Positions 40,903 through 49,784 are shown, counted from the first letter of the stretch. The stretch: DNA of 57,885 bases from Oscillospiraceae bacterium (GCA_015066245.1 SVOS01000008.1:1-57885), one strand, 5' to 3'. Program-made: numbers and translations. The notes: generated from the letters alone by a model not told the origin.

Positions 40903-41430
40903 TTAGTGACGAAAAATCGAAATTCGGGTTATTGCAGGCAGGGTGAAATAATGCACCAACGAGGTTATGGCACCTGTTACCACAGAGAAAAGCACCAACA
41001 CAGGGAAGTATCCCGCCACAGCTTCGCCAACAACGAAAAATGCCACCATAAGCTGCCCCAGATTGTGGGTGAATGCACCTGCTACACCGATGCCCAGACA
41101 TCCGAAATGCAGACTTTTATTTTGTGCCAGCAGATACATCACAAGAGAGCTGAGGATTGCTCCTGCAAAGCTCATCAGAAATGCCGTTGCACCCCTTGTG
41201 ACAAGCGAAAACAGTGCTCTGACGCAGGCTATGTAAATTACCATAGGCAAAGGGCATATTTCTACTGCCAGCAAAACCGCCAGGTTTCCAAGCCCCAGCT
41301 TCATACCCGGCAGAACAAAGGGGATATCTGGGATAAAGCTCTCTAAAATCGACAATACCACCGCAACTGCCGCCAACAGTGACCCTCGTGCCACATAGAT
41401 AAGTCTGCGGTTGATTTTTACATTACCCAT
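40903..41430 (-). CDS. Gx transporter family membrane protein
   Basis: A 175-residue protein with about five membrane segments and the LESFIPDIPFVLPGMKLGLGNLAV-type core of the Gx transporter family (also annotated as heptaprenyl diphosphate synthase component I). It is usually found with NusG domain II proteins and is thought to be a small transporter; substrate unknown. The start is 4 nt after the NusG-II gene, with GAGGTGATAAG overlapping its stop. Confidence 0.85.
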   Translation of the reverse strand: MGNVKINRRLIYVARGSLLAAVAVVLSILESFIPDIPFVLPGMKLGLGNLAVLLAVEICPLPMVIYIACVRALFSLVTRGATAFLMSFAGAILSSLVMYLLAQNKSLHFGCLGIGVAGAFTHNLGQLMVAFFVVGEAVAGYFPVLVLFSVVTGAITSLVHYFTLPAITRISIFRH

Positions 41431-41434
41431 CTTA

Positions 41435-41836
41435 TCACCTCGCTATGGCATCTACGGCGTTTTCTGAGTTTCCTGTTACTTTAACGGATACTCCCGCAGG
41501 CAGACATGCAGCCGACTGACCCGATACAATAAGTCCCGAGTGAATGCAAAGTTTGTCGGGACAATCTGAATGCTTAAACCTGACACCCTCACTGCTAACT
41601 TCAATAATAACCTTTGAGTTTCCTTCTACGGTGATTTCATAGGGCTCTCTGATGTCAGAGAGGCTTATATTTCTGTATATTTTATTGTTGATTCTGATTT
41701 CAGCGTTTTTAGGCGTTTGGTCGGAGCTTTGCAGATGTATCAGAAAAAAACCGCCAATGCCTGTTATCAGCACAATCAAGATAATAAATAAGTCCTTAAC
41801 CCTGAAGTAGGGTCTTGATTTTTTACTTTCTTTCAA
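41435..41836 (-). CDS. NusG domain II-containing membrane protein
   Basis: A 133-residue protein with one N-terminal membrane helix (DLFIILIVLITGIGGFFLI) and an extracytoplasmic NusG-II domain: IRINNKIYRNISLSDI, YEITVEGNSKVIIEV, and CPDKLCIHSG. The two Cys of CPDKLC are conserved in the family. The start TTG 41836 is chosen because AAGGAG ends 8 nt upstream; the TTG at 41845 is too close. It is normally paired with the Gx transporter, as here. Role unknown. Confidence 0.85.
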   Translation of the reverse strand: MKESKKSRPYFRVKDLFIILIVLITGIGGFFLIHLQSSDQTPKNAEIRINNKIYRNISLSDIREPYEITVEGNSKVIIEVSSEGVRFKHSDCPDKLCIHSGLIVSGQSAACLPAGVSVKVTGNSENAVDAIAR

Positions 41837-41857
41837 TTTGAGCAACTCCTTGAGGAT

Positions 41858-41886
41858 ATTATATAATATTCTTGCTTATCTTGTAA
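41858..41886 (-). promoter_or_regulatory. Promoter of the NusG-II/Gx/ExbD-like/xpt operon
   Basis: On the minus strand TTACAA (41886 to 41881) and TATAAT (41863 to 41858) are 17 bp apart, 22 nt before the TTG start. Confidence 0.75.
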
Positions 41887-41900
41887 ACCTCAAAATAATA

Positions 41901-41929
41901 TTGCAAAATACTGCTTAGTGTTGTAAAAT
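41901..41929 (+). promoter_or_regulatory. Promoter of the lipoprotein gene at 41961
   Basis: TTGCAA (41901 to 41906) and TAAAAT (41924 to 41929) are 17 bp apart, 31 nt before the ATG. It is divergent from the NusG-II promoter. Confidence 0.65.
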
Positions 41930-41960
41930 AGGTGTAGTTGATTTTTAAGGAGATTTTAGT

Positions 41961-42593
41961 ATGAAAAAGTTGATTGCTCTTATATTGATTGTTTTGTGCG
42001 TAGTGCCTTTTGCAGCTTGCAACGCATCTGATACTGCAGGTAATTCCTATGATTTGGGCAATGCCGACAGAGCAAGGGTGTTTTACGAGACTTACGAAAA
42101 GTTCGTCGAGAAATACGGCGAAGGCAAGGTTGTGGACGGCAAGCTTTGCGGTACTGCAGCGGTGAGACTTTTCGATTTTACCAATGACGGCTCTCTTGAA
42201 ATGCTTATTGCTTACTCAAGCCAGAAGGATTCTGTAGTAGACAGTATTATGGTTTGCGGTTTTGACTTAGGTTTTGCCGAGCTTTACAGAGAGAAGATCA
42301 ACGCAAAGACAACAGCCGATTCAGCGGACGGCGTAGTCTGCATATACACAGACGGCAATATTAACTATATCGTAAGCGGTGAGGATTTGTCCGAGAGCCG
42401 TTCTTACGCAACTTATAAGAAAACCGACAACGATGGCAATAAATACTACTGTTTCGTGGAAGCTTTCAAGGGCACCGGAGATGACCTCAGCGGTACTTAC
42501 GAAAAAATCGAGATTGCAGGCCACACCGATGGAAAAGAGATTTTTGATGCAAACACAAAAGTTTTAGATGCACTTAAAAGCCAGAAAAACTAA
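41961..42593 (+). CDS. Secreted lipoprotein of unknown function
   Basis: A 210-residue lipoprotein: signal MKKLIALILIVLCVVPFAAC with a lipobox Cys at residue 20. The rest is a soluble domain with LFDFTNDGSLEMLIAYSS, which looks like an FG-GAP or calcium-loop-like strand found in many clostridial lipoproteins, but no clear family can be named. TAAGGAGA precedes the ATG. It stands alone, ending at a shared terminator. Confidence 0.75.
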   Translation: MKKLIALILIVLCVVPFAACNASDTAGNSYDLGNADRARVFYETYEKFVEKYGEGKVVDGKLCGTAAVRLFDFTNDGSLEMLIAYSSQKDSVVDSIMVCGFDLGFAELYREKINAKTTADSADGVVCIYTDGNINYIVSGEDLSESRSYATYKKTDNDGNKYYCFVEAFKGTGDDLSGTYEKIEIAGHTDGKEIFDANTKVLDALKSQKN

Positions 42594-42606
42594 ATAAACA
42601 AAAACC

Positions 42607-42636
42607 AAGCCGTGGATTTTCAAATCCACGGCTTTT
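42607..42636. terminator. Bidirectional terminator between two lipoprotein genes
   Basis: AAGCCGTGGATTT and AAATCCACGGCTT form a perfect 13-bp stem with a 2-nt loop. T runs flank it on both strands (plus TTTT, minus GGTTTTTG), so it ends both converging transcripts. Confidence 0.88.
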
Positions 42637-42639
42637 AGT

Positions 42640-43896
42640 TTACATAATATCTGTTCTGAAATATAAAATTGCGTTTTTATTATCGCATATTTCTAACATT
42701 ACACACAGCATTGAAGTGTAATACGTATATGCAATATCGTTGAGTGCGTCCGTTGCTGCTTCTTTGTTATATTCATCGACTATTACCAAAGCCCACTCGC
42801 CATCGTGCTTTTCAAATCCTTCAAGTAATATATCTAAGAAATTATCAGAATCACAGCTTTCTGTATATCCGTCCGGTTTTAGGTAATATGAGGATGTACT
42901 TTTGGGATAAAGCTCTTGTAAATCATCGGGAGCAGATTGTAAAGCATCTGAAAAAGCAAACCCAACGCCACCGCCCATTGTAGCTGAGCTTTCGGGAATT
43001 AAATCTTGAAAAGTTCCGTCAATATTGTACCACTGACCTTCGATTTTCACAAAATTCCAAGTGTGTCCTAAGGTGGTAATATTGTGTTTTTCTACCTGCT
43101 CAAAGCCTGCCATTGCATAAAGCAGTGCCAGTGCATTTGTAAATCCGTCACAGTGACTTTCTTTTTTGATTAAAGCATCGTACAGGAAAGGCATCAGATG
43201 TCCTTTGTAATACCCCATTTCATTCTCATAGGGGATATATGTAACACCCTCGGCAATATAGCGATAAATTTCTTCGGCAAGTTCAACCTCGGATTGAGTC
43301 ATATCCATTTGGGCGATAACTTTTTCGGCTTCTTTAAGAGCCAGCATTTTTTTGTCCCAAAGGTCTTTTTTGAAATTTTTTATTTTTATAGTGGTGCTTC
43401 GGTGCAGAACTTTAACGGTTCTGGTTTCGCTGTACTGATAATCGTAAAAAGCTGCCTGAGAATAAGCAAAGTGAGAAAGATTCTGTTCCAGCAAAGGGGT
43501 GTCGAGGGACAAAAGCTCTGCAATTTCATCTGCTCTTTTAGGAGAAACCTTTATCCGATTGTCTATAAAAGTATAATTATAACAATTTACCATAGCGTAT
43601 TCCAACGCATGATACACAAGCTTTTCGTCTTCTGTAAGTGTATCAAACAGTATATATGAGCTGTATTTGCTGTAGGGATTTTCCCAAGCTCTGAGTTCTT
43701 CAATGGAAAGTGTTTTTTCTATTACATCTTCGTCATCCGTAGCCGAAAAACCGATTTTAATAATTTCCTGTTGCTGTAATGAAATCTCCTCATCGCTTAA
43801 TGTGGGTTCGGTTTCTTCATACTTACTGTTTGCGGTACAACCGAATAATGTAAAAATAAGCACAAAGCTTACTATAGAGATGATTATGCGTTTCAT
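42640..43896 (-). CDS. Transglutaminase-like lipoprotein with intact catalytic triad
   Basis: A 418-residue lipoprotein (lipobox FGC, Cys 20). Residues ~200 to 300 carry a transglutaminase-like core: SHCDGFTNALALLY (Cys 249), GHTWNFVKIEGQWYNIDGT (His 278, Asp 293). This is the papain-like Cys-His-Asp triad of bacterial transglutaminase-like or cysteine-peptidase proteins that act on the envelope. It lies 11 nt after a paralogue with the same layout, so both are probably co-transcribed. Substrate unknown. Confidence 0.85.
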   Translation of the reverse strand: MKRIIISIVSFVLIFTLFGCTANSKYEETEPTLSDEEISLQQQEIIKIGFSATDDEDVIEKTLSIEELRAWENPYSKYSSYILFDTLTEDEKLVYHALEYAMVNCYNYTFIDNRIKVSPKRADEIAELLSLDTPLLEQNLSHFAYSQAAFYDYQYSETRTVKVLHRSTTIKIKNFKKDLWDKKMLALKEAEKVIAQMDMTQSEVELAEEIYRYIAEGVTYIPYENEMGYYKGHLMPFLYDALIKKESHCDGFTNALALLYAMAGFEQVEKHNITTLGHTWNFVKIEGQWYNIDGTFQDLIPESSATMGGGVGFAFSDALQSAPDDLQELYPKSTSSYYLKPDGYTESCDSDNFLDILLEGFEKHDGEWALVIVDEYNKEAATDALNDIAYTYYTSMLCVMLEICDNKNAILYFRTDIM

Positions 43897-43907
43897 ATCT
43901 AATCCCC

Positions 43908-45167
43908 TTACATTATATTATCCTTTGCAAAGACCAGGGCGGTTTTGCCGCCGAGTATTTCTTTGTGGGATACGTACATGGTTTCGCTGTAATACTCCAC
44001 CAGCTCATCCAGAGCATATTCAATGTCCGAGTTGCTGACGGAGTCAACTATAACAAGAGCCCACTGGTCATCGTGATTCATAAAACCCTCGTCAACAATA
44101 CTCAGGAAATCCTCTGAGTAAACACTTTCGGTGTATCCGTCGGGGTTCATATAGTAGGACTGGATGCAATCCGGATAAAGCTCGTCAAAATCCTCGGGAG
44201 CGTCAAGAAATTCGTCAGAAAAAGCAAAGAGCAAGCCTGCCTTCATGCTTGAGTCCTTCTGAGGTATCCAATCTGCCGCAGTGCCCTCCATATTGTACCA
44301 CTTGCCCTCGATTTTTACACAGTTCCATGTATGCTCAAGGGTTTCGGAGTTATGCTTTTCGACCTGCTCAAAGCCTGCTAAGGCATAAAGCAGTGCCAGA
44401 GAGTTTGTAAATCCGTCACAGTGGGTTTTCTTCATAACAAGTCCGTCATACAAAAACGGCTCCAGCAAAGGCTCATTCTCCTGAGTTTCATAAAGCTCAT
44501 AGGTGACATTCTCAGCAATATATCTGTATATATCCTCGGCAAGGTCAATTTCGCTCTGGTTCATGTCAAAGGTTTCTATAACACTCTCTGCCTCCTTGAG
44601 TGCAAGGAGCTTATACTCCCAAAGCTCATCAAGAAAATTGCTGACGTTTACCCTGTGAATGGTGCTTTCGCTATTGTCTGAATAGGTAGTGGTCTCCGAA
44701 TATACCGTGCAGAGAAAATTCTGCTCTAAAAACGGAGTGTCAAGGGAGAGCAGATCAACAATATCGAGAATTCTGTCGCGGTCTACACCCAGATCTCCGT
44801 CAACAAAGGTGTTTTCAAAACTGTTTACCATTGCGTATTCAAGTGCGTGATAAACAAGCTTTTCGTTATCGTTGAGAGAATCAAAGAGTATGTAGGAACT
44901 GTAAACACCGTAAGGGTTATCCCAGCTTAAAAGCTCACTTTTTGTAAGTTCGGCCTCAGCCTCCTCGGAGTCAGAAAACCCGAACACAACCTCATCCTCG
45001 GGTGCTTCGGTTTCTTTTTCGAAAGATTCGTTGTCACTTATCATACTGTTTGACGGCTTTTCAGCTTCGTTATCTGCAGACAATGCAGAGGATAAGCCTT
45101 CTGCTATGGAGCATCCGCTTGTCATAATAAGCACCACACCCATCAAAAGACATAATATTTTCTTCAT
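43908..45167 (-). CDS. Transglutaminase-like lipoprotein with Asp-to-Glu change in the triad
   Basis: A 419-residue paralogue of the following gene (lipobox SGC, Cys 19). THCDGFTNSLALLY (Cys 250) and EHTWNCVKIEGKW (His 279) are kept, but the position of the catalytic Asp reads YNMEGT, so the acid is Glu 294. The rest of the protein aligns along its length with the downstream paralogue. It may be less active or a binding partner. AAAGGAGGG precedes the ATG. It is the first gene of the pair. Confidence 0.85.
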   Translation of the reverse strand: MKKILCLLMGVVLIMTSGCSIAEGLSSALSADNEAEKPSNSMISDNESFEKETEAPEDEVVFGFSDSEEAEAELTKSELLSWDNPYGVYSSYILFDSLNDNEKLVYHALEYAMVNSFENTFVDGDLGVDRDRILDIVDLLSLDTPFLEQNFLCTVYSETTTYSDNSESTIHRVNVSNFLDELWEYKLLALKEAESVIETFDMNQSEIDLAEDIYRYIAENVTYELYETQENEPLLEPFLYDGLVMKKTHCDGFTNSLALLYALAGFEQVEKHNSETLEHTWNCVKIEGKWYNMEGTAADWIPQKDSSMKAGLLFAFSDEFLDAPEDFDELYPDCIQSYYMNPDGYTESVYSEDFLSIVDEGFMNHDDQWALVIVDSVSNSDIEYALDELVEYYSETMYVSHKEILGGKTALVFAKDNIM

Positions 45168-45189
45168 ACCGAGCCCTCCTTTTAAATAT

Positions 45190-45218
45190 AGACTATCACA
45201 TTCATAATCTCAGGTCAA
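45190..45218 (-). promoter_or_regulatory. Candidate promoter of the transglutaminase-like pair
   Basis: On the minus strand TTGACC (45218 to 45213) and TAGTCT (45195 to 45190) are 17 bp apart, about 25 nt before the start. Confidence 0.55.
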
Positions 45219-45230
45219 TAATATAAAAAG

Positions 45231-45258
45231 AAAAAACAGTCGGTTTTCCGACTGTTTT
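45231..45258 (-). terminator. Terminator of the ireB pair
   Basis: AAAACAGTCGG and CCGACTGTTTT form an 11-bp stem with a TTTT loop; on the minus strand it is followed by TTCTTTTT. It lies 4 nt after the stop of the 45263 gene. Confidence 0.85.
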
Positions 45259-45262
45259 AAAA

Positions 45263-45553
45263 TCAAAGTTTATTGGAAAGAGCACGCTCCAGCCAGATGT
45301 CTGCAATGTCAATTGCAAGGAAAAGACCATTTTTCTCAGAAGCTTTGATAAGCTGCTTTCTGGGAGAGAGGTCAGGGTCTGTACACATAAGCTGGATTGC
45401 AACCTTATCGGCAATTTCAAGGTCGCCAACGGTCTTTTTGGACTTTATCTGCATACGGATAACAAAACGCTCCTCCATGCTGCCGTAATAAAGCTCGTCG
45501 CCGCATCTTACCAAAGGCTTGCCCTTATATGTGAAAAATTCTTTATTTGCCAA
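45263..45553 (-). CDS. Conserved small protein of unknown function next to ireB
   Basis: A 96-residue soluble protein (FFTYKGKPLVRCGDELYYGS, LCT-like MCTDPDLSPRKQL). I do not recognise a characterised family. It follows ireB by 13 nt and uses GGAGG in the spacer; in Firmicutes this position often holds ruvX, which this is not. Co-expression with IreB is likely; function unknown. Confidence 0.75.
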   Translation of the reverse strand: MANKEFFTYKGKPLVRCGDELYYGSMEERFVIRMQIKSKKTVGDLEIADKVAIQLMCTDPDLSPRKQLIKASEKNGLFLAIDIADIWLERALSNKL

Positions 45554-45566
45554 AATAATACCTCCG

Positions 45567-45812
45567 TCAGTTTTTTAGATAAGATTTAACCAATGCCTCC
45601 AAGAGGTCATCCCTGTCGATTTTAGAAATGATATTTCGGGCATTGTTGTAGGTTGTGATATAAGTAGGATCCTCAGAAAGAATGTAACCTACAATCTGAT
45701 TAATGGGGTTGTAGCCCTTCTGACGCAGTGCATCATATACAATCAGCAGAGCACGCTTCATCTCAACGTCTCTGTCACCGCCTAAAGAAAATACCATAGT
45801 TTTATCCAACAT
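45567..45812 (-). CDS. ireB: IreB family regulatory phosphoprotein
   Basis: An 81-residue protein of the IreB/UPF0297 family: ALLIVYDALRQKGYNPINQIVGYILSEDPTYI and DDLLEALVKSYLKN are diagnostic. In Enterococcus IreB is phosphorylated by the PASTA kinase IreK and affects cephalosporin resistance. The start ATG 45812 (MLDKTMVFSLGG) is chosen because GGAGGTG lies upstream; an earlier GTG at 45830 overlaps that site. A strong promoter lies upstream. Confidence 0.94.
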   Translation of the reverse strand: MLDKTMVFSLGGDRDVEMKRALLIVYDALRQKGYNPINQIVGYILSEDPTYITTYNNARNIISKIDRDDLLEALVKSYLKN

Positions 45813-45874
45813 CCGAAACACCTCCGACACTTGAATTTAGGATAAATCTTTGTAGATAACTACAATATAGAGAT

Positions 45875-45903
45875 ATTATACAATACTTTTCAGAATTTTT
45901 CAA
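45875..45903 (-). promoter_or_regulatory. Promoter of ireB
   Basis: On the minus strand TTGAAA (45903 to 45898) and TATAAT (45880 to 45875) are 17 bp apart. The ~55-nt leader contains a TTGTAG..CTACAA hairpin. Confidence 0.8.
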
Positions 45904-46002
45904 TACCCTTAATGAGAAATATCCAAGTGTAAACTGCCCGAGAAGCACCGAAATTCCGCAAGTTTTTGCAAATTCCAAAGAGAATTTTCATTCTTCTGAT
46001 AA

Positions 46003-46032
46003 AAAGCAAAGCCTCGCTATCAAGCGAGGCTT
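46003..46032 (-). terminator. Terminator of pheST
   Basis: AAGCCTCGCT and AGCGAGGCTT form a 10-bp stem with a 4-nt loop; on the minus strand it is followed by TGCTTTTTATC. It lies 21 nt after the pheT stop. Confidence 0.85.
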
Positions 46033-46052
46033 CTTGAGATTAAAATTGGATT

Positions 46053-48419
46053 TTATCTGAGATTTACGTTGATGTCCTTAAGATTTGCGATAATCTTGTC
46101 CATAATCTCCTGAATCTCAGCACCTGAAAGAGTACGCTCAGAGGATGAAAACTCAAATCTGATAGTGATAGAGTGAACTTCCTCGGTGTCGTAGGTGTCT
46201 ACGATTTTTGCAGACTTGAGAATCTCGCCGCCTTCGTTCTTCCAGCAGTTTGCAATAGCCTCAAAGAGCATGCCCTCGGGGATTTCTACGCTGATATCGT
46301 AGGTCATAGCAGGGAACTTGGAAGGCTCATCATAAACAATAGAAGCGGTTTCGGACTCGGTAAATGCATTCATATCAATTTCAGCAAATACAACATTAGC
46401 TTTCTTGTCAATCTTCTTTGATACAGAAGGATGAGCAATACCCATAACGCCGATGCTCATGTCGCCTACAAAAATCTCGTTGAAGTTAACGGGATGGATG
46501 TAAGCCTTGTCTGCCTCTGCCTTTTTGAAGGATAGAGCCATGTGTTTGATATCGCCTGCCATAACAGAAAGCATATCGCGAAGCTCAAGATAAAGAGTCT
46601 TGATGTCCTTTGTTTTGCTGAAGAGGGTTACACAGAGCTTTTTCTGCTCGTTGCACATGCCGTCTTCCTTAACTCCCTTGATTACCTTGCCGATTTCAAA
46701 AATACCAAAATCAGTGCTGAAGCCGGTGTTAACCTTAACCTGGCAAAGCTGAGTGGGAATAATGGAGGTACGGATTGTCTCGATGTTAGGGTTGGTAGCG
46801 TTAAGAAGCTTAACATTGTCCTCAACCTCAATGCCCAGAGCCTTCAGCTCGTCTGTATATGCCCAGATGTAGGAGTGGAGCTCGTGGAGGTTGTATTTTT
46901 TAACCAGCAAATCCTTGATGCGGTTTTCGTTGGTTTTCATAACCTCGGCTCTAACAGGATAAAGAGGAGCAAGAGTTGTGCTTACATCAAAGTTATCATA
47001 ACCGTAAATTCTTGTGATTTCCTCGATGATATCGGCTTTGATTGTAACATCCTTTGTAGCTCTCCAGGAGGGGACAACTACTGTGAAGTTATCGTTTTCC
47101 AAAGTAACCTTAAAGCCTAAGTCAGTAAGTGTCTTTACAATAGCATCGTTGGAAATTTCGATACCTGTGTAGCGGTCAACATAAGCCTTGTCAAAGCTTA
47201 AAGAGACTGTATCATATTTAAATGCATACTCGTCAGTAAGAGCGGATACAACCTCAGCACCGCCATCATATTTCTTTAAAAGATTAATAAATCTTGCAAT
47301 AGCAAGGGTTGTCATCTCGGGATCAAGGCATTTTTCGTATCGGATGGATGCGTCTGTGCGGTGTGCAAGTCTTACGGTAGATTTGCGGATAGAAACTGCG
47401 TCAAAAGTAGCAGATTCAAGAGTAAGAGTAGTAGTGTCCTCAACGATTTCAGAGTCAAGACCGCCCATAATACCTGCAATAGCAACAGGAGTGTTGTCAT
47501 TGCAGATCATAAGTGTATTTTCGTCGATATTACGCTCAACACCATCAAGAGTTGTGAAGGTGAAAGGAGTATCAAAACGCTTAACTCGGATTTTCTCAAC
47601 TTTTCTGGAGTCGAAGGCGTGCATGGGCTGACCAACCTCAAGCATAAGGTAGTTTGTAAGGTCAGCAAGGAAGTTGATGCCACGCATTCCGCAGTAGTAA
47701 AGGCGGATTCTCATATCAACAGGGCTTACGGTTCTTGTGATGTTCTCAACCTGCATACAGCTGTAGCGCTGGCAGAGGTTGTCTTCAATCTTCATATCGA
47801 TCTTCTTGAGGTTATCGTAAGCTTTAAGATCCTCAAGCTCCAGGGGCTTGAGCTCTCTGCCTGATAAAGCCGCAAACTCTCTTGCAAAGCCGTAGTGGCT
47901 CCAGAGGTCGGGGCGGTTTGTCAGAGATTTGTTGTCAATTTCGAAGATAATATCGTCAATGGCATAAACATCCTTGATGTCGGTACCAACTTCAACATCC
48001 TCGGTAATGTCCATGATGCCACTGTGGTCGTCAGAAATGCCCAGCTCAGATTCAGAGCAGCACATACCGAAGGACTCGAAACCTGCTAAAGGACGGGGTG
48101 CAATCTCGATTTCACCCAGCTTTGCGCCTACCTTTGCAAAAGCGGTCTTCATACCGACTTTTACATTGGGAGCACCGCAAACTACGTCTGTAAGCTTGCC
48201 GTCACCTGCGTCAACTTTAAGAAGATGAAGCTTCTTTGACTCGGGGTGATTTTCCACAGACTTAATCTCAGCAACAACTACACCTGAGATGTCAGCGCCT
48301 TTGAAGAAAATCTCGTTTTCTACTTCGGCAGTAGAAAGAGAAAGCTTGTGTATAAGTTCAAGTTTATCAAGACCCTGAAGGTCAACAAAGTCCTGAATCC
48401 AGTTCATAGATAAAAACAT
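46053..48419 (-). CDS. pheT: Phenylalanyl-tRNA synthetase beta subunit
   Basis: PheT forms the alpha2-beta2 enzyme that charges tRNA-Phe. The 788-residue product has the N-terminal tRNA-binding (EMAP-like) domain (VVVAEIKSVENHPESKKLHL near residue 45), B3/B4 editing, B5 (~400 to 475) and the C-terminal anticodon-binding FDX-ACB domain (FPAMTYDISVEIPEG onward). AAGGAGGG precedes the ATG 14 nt after pheS. Length is typical. Confidence 0.97.
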   Translation of the reverse strand: MFLSMNWIQDFVDLQGLDKLELIHKLSLSTAEVENEIFFKGADISGVVVAEIKSVENHPESKKLHLLKVDAGDGKLTDVVCGAPNVKVGMKTAFAKVGAKLGEIEIAPRPLAGFESFGMCCSESELGISDDHSGIMDITEDVEVGTDIKDVYAIDDIIFEIDNKSLTNRPDLWSHYGFAREFAALSGRELKPLELEDLKAYDNLKKIDMKIEDNLCQRYSCMQVENITRTVSPVDMRIRLYYCGMRGINFLADLTNYLMLEVGQPMHAFDSRKVEKIRVKRFDTPFTFTTLDGVERNIDENTLMICNDNTPVAIAGIMGGLDSEIVEDTTTLTLESATFDAVSIRKSTVRLAHRTDASIRYEKCLDPEMTTLAIARFINLLKKYDGGAEVVSALTDEYAFKYDTVSLSFDKAYVDRYTGIEISNDAIVKTLTDLGFKVTLENDNFTVVVPSWRATKDVTIKADIIEEITRIYGYDNFDVSTTLAPLYPVRAEVMKTNENRIKDLLVKKYNLHELHSYIWAYTDELKALGIEVEDNVKLLNATNPNIETIRTSIIPTQLCQVKVNTGFSTDFGIFEIGKVIKGVKEDGMCNEQKKLCVTLFSKTKDIKTLYLELRDMLSVMAGDIKHMALSFKKAEADKAYIHPVNFNEIFVGDMSIGVMGIAHPSVSKKIDKKANVVFAEIDMNAFTESETASIVYDEPSKFPAMTYDISVEIPEGMLFEAIANCWKNEGGEILKSAKIVDTYDTEEVHSITIRFEFSSSERTLSGAEIQEIMDKIIANLKDINVNLR

Positions 48420-48433
48420 AGTTGATGCCCTCC

Positions 48434-49486
48434 TTATTCGTCATCAGTAAACTGACTTAAAGCCTTGAGGCTGCCGCTGTTGAGGTTACGGATGTCTTTG
48501 ACACCATACTTCATCATAGCAAGTCTTGTAAGACCTAAGCCGAATGCAAAGCCGATGTACTCCTCGGGGTCGATGCCGCCGTCTCTCAGTACATTGGGGT
48601 GAATCATACCACAGGGGCAAAGCTCAAGCCAGCCCGAGTGTTTGCAGGAGGGACAACCCTCGCCACCGCAGATAAGGCAGCTTATGTCAAGCTCAAAGCC
48701 GGGCTCAACAAAGGGGAAGAATCCGGGACGAAGACGTACCTTGATGTCTTTCTGGAAAACCTCGGAAAGCATGGATTTCATAAAGTAAATAAGATTGGAG
48801 ATGTTGATAGCCTTGTCAACCATAATACCTTCCATCTGGAAGAATGTGTTTTCGTGACAAGCATCTGTTGCTTCGTTTCTGAAGCATCTTCCGGGGAAGA
48901 TAGCCTTGATGGGAACACCGTTCTCCATAAGATTCTTGCCGTACTTTTTAAGAATAGCGTTCTGAGCGGCAGAAGTATGTGTCTTTAAGAGCTGACCGTT
49001 TGAAAGGTAGTATGTGTCCTGCATATCACGGGCAGGATGATGCTTAGGAATATTAAGAGCCTCAAAGCACTCGTAATCTGTAACAACCTCGGGATAATCC
49101 TCAACAGTAAAGCCCATGGACTTGAAGATAGCCTCGCACTGACGCTGAACCAGAGTAATGGGGTGGTAGGAGCCTCTGTCAGTATCAGCAGGAGCGGTTA
49201 CGTCGATAATGGGCATTGCATTGATCTCAGCCGCAATTTCTTTTTCTTTAAGCTCAATAAGCTTTTCGTCGATTTTTTCTGTGGCAAATTCCTTGAGAGA
49301 GTTTACCTCAGCGCCAAAAGTCTTCTTTTCTTCAACGCTTAAGTCCTTCATACCCTTTAAAAGAGCTGTGATGCTGCCCTTTTTGCCGAGATATGCAACT
49401 CTTAAGGCATCAAGCTCGGCCAAATCAGCAACCGAACTTAATTTTTCATTGATTTCATTTTGCAAAGCAATGATTTTTTCGTTCAT
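48434..49486 (-). CDS. pheS: Phenylalanyl-tRNA synthetase alpha subunit
   Basis: PheS carries the aminoacylation site. The 350-residue product has an N-terminal coiled coil, motif 2 (FRNEATDACHENTFFQMEG), RPGFFPFVEPGFELDISC and motif 3 (GFAFGLGLTRLAMMKYGV). A Cys-rich CLICGGEGCPSC insertion is the form seen in Firmicutes. The start ATG 49486 follows TGGAGG; an earlier in-frame start lies in the T-box leader. Expression is controlled by the T-box upstream. Confidence 0.97.
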   Translation of the reverse strand: MNEKIIALQNEINEKLSSVADLAELDALRVAYLGKKGSITALLKGMKDLSVEEKKTFGAEVNSLKEFATEKIDEKLIELKEKEIAAEINAMPIIDVTAPADTDRGSYHPITLVQRQCEAIFKSMGFTVEDYPEVVTDYECFEALNIPKHHPARDMQDTYYLSNGQLLKTHTSAAQNAILKKYGKNLMENGVPIKAIFPGRCFRNEATDACHENTFFQMEGIMVDKAINISNLIYFMKSMLSEVFQKDIKVRLRPGFFPFVEPGFELDISCLICGGEGCPSCKHSGWLELCPCGMIHPNVLRDGGIDPEEYIGFAFGLGLTRLAMMKYGVKDIRNLNSGSLKALSQFTDDE

Positions 49487-49510
49487 ATCTATAAAACCTC
49501 CATTTTTTTT

Positions 49511-49780
49511 AAAATAAAAAAACGCCTCTGCGACCAAAGTCGCAGGGACGAATAATAATCCGCGGTACCACCCTGATTTTTGCTTTTATCCGAAGCAAAC
49601 ACTCCTTCGGCATGTAACGGTGCCAGCCGTCAAAGCCTACTTGTAAGAAAACTTATTTCAGCTTTGCCGCTCAGAAGGGAACTTCGCAAACCTAATTCAA
49701 GGTTTTGTCTTTCAGCCTCGGACAAAACTCTCTTTGCATGAAACAACAGGTTGTTACTTCCTTCGTCATTGCGTTATACA
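49511..49780 (-). promoter_or_regulatory. T-box leader (tRNA-Phe-responsive) of pheST
   Basis: The minus strand carries the T-box sequence AGGGTGGTACCGCG (49574 to 49561), followed by a terminator (CGTCCCTGCGAC/GTCGCAGAGGCG with TTTTTTATTTT, 49550 to 49511). Upstream lies stem I, where GCGAAGTTCCCTTC offers a UUC Phe codon at 49681 to 49679 as the likely specifier. Uncharged tRNA-Phe should stabilise the antiterminator and allow pheST transcription. Confidence 0.92.
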
Positions 49781-49784
49781 AGAT

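Noticed and set aside
46542..47120. Open frame of 192 codons on the plus strand
   Set aside because: Antisense to pheT; no ribosome-binding site and no domain.
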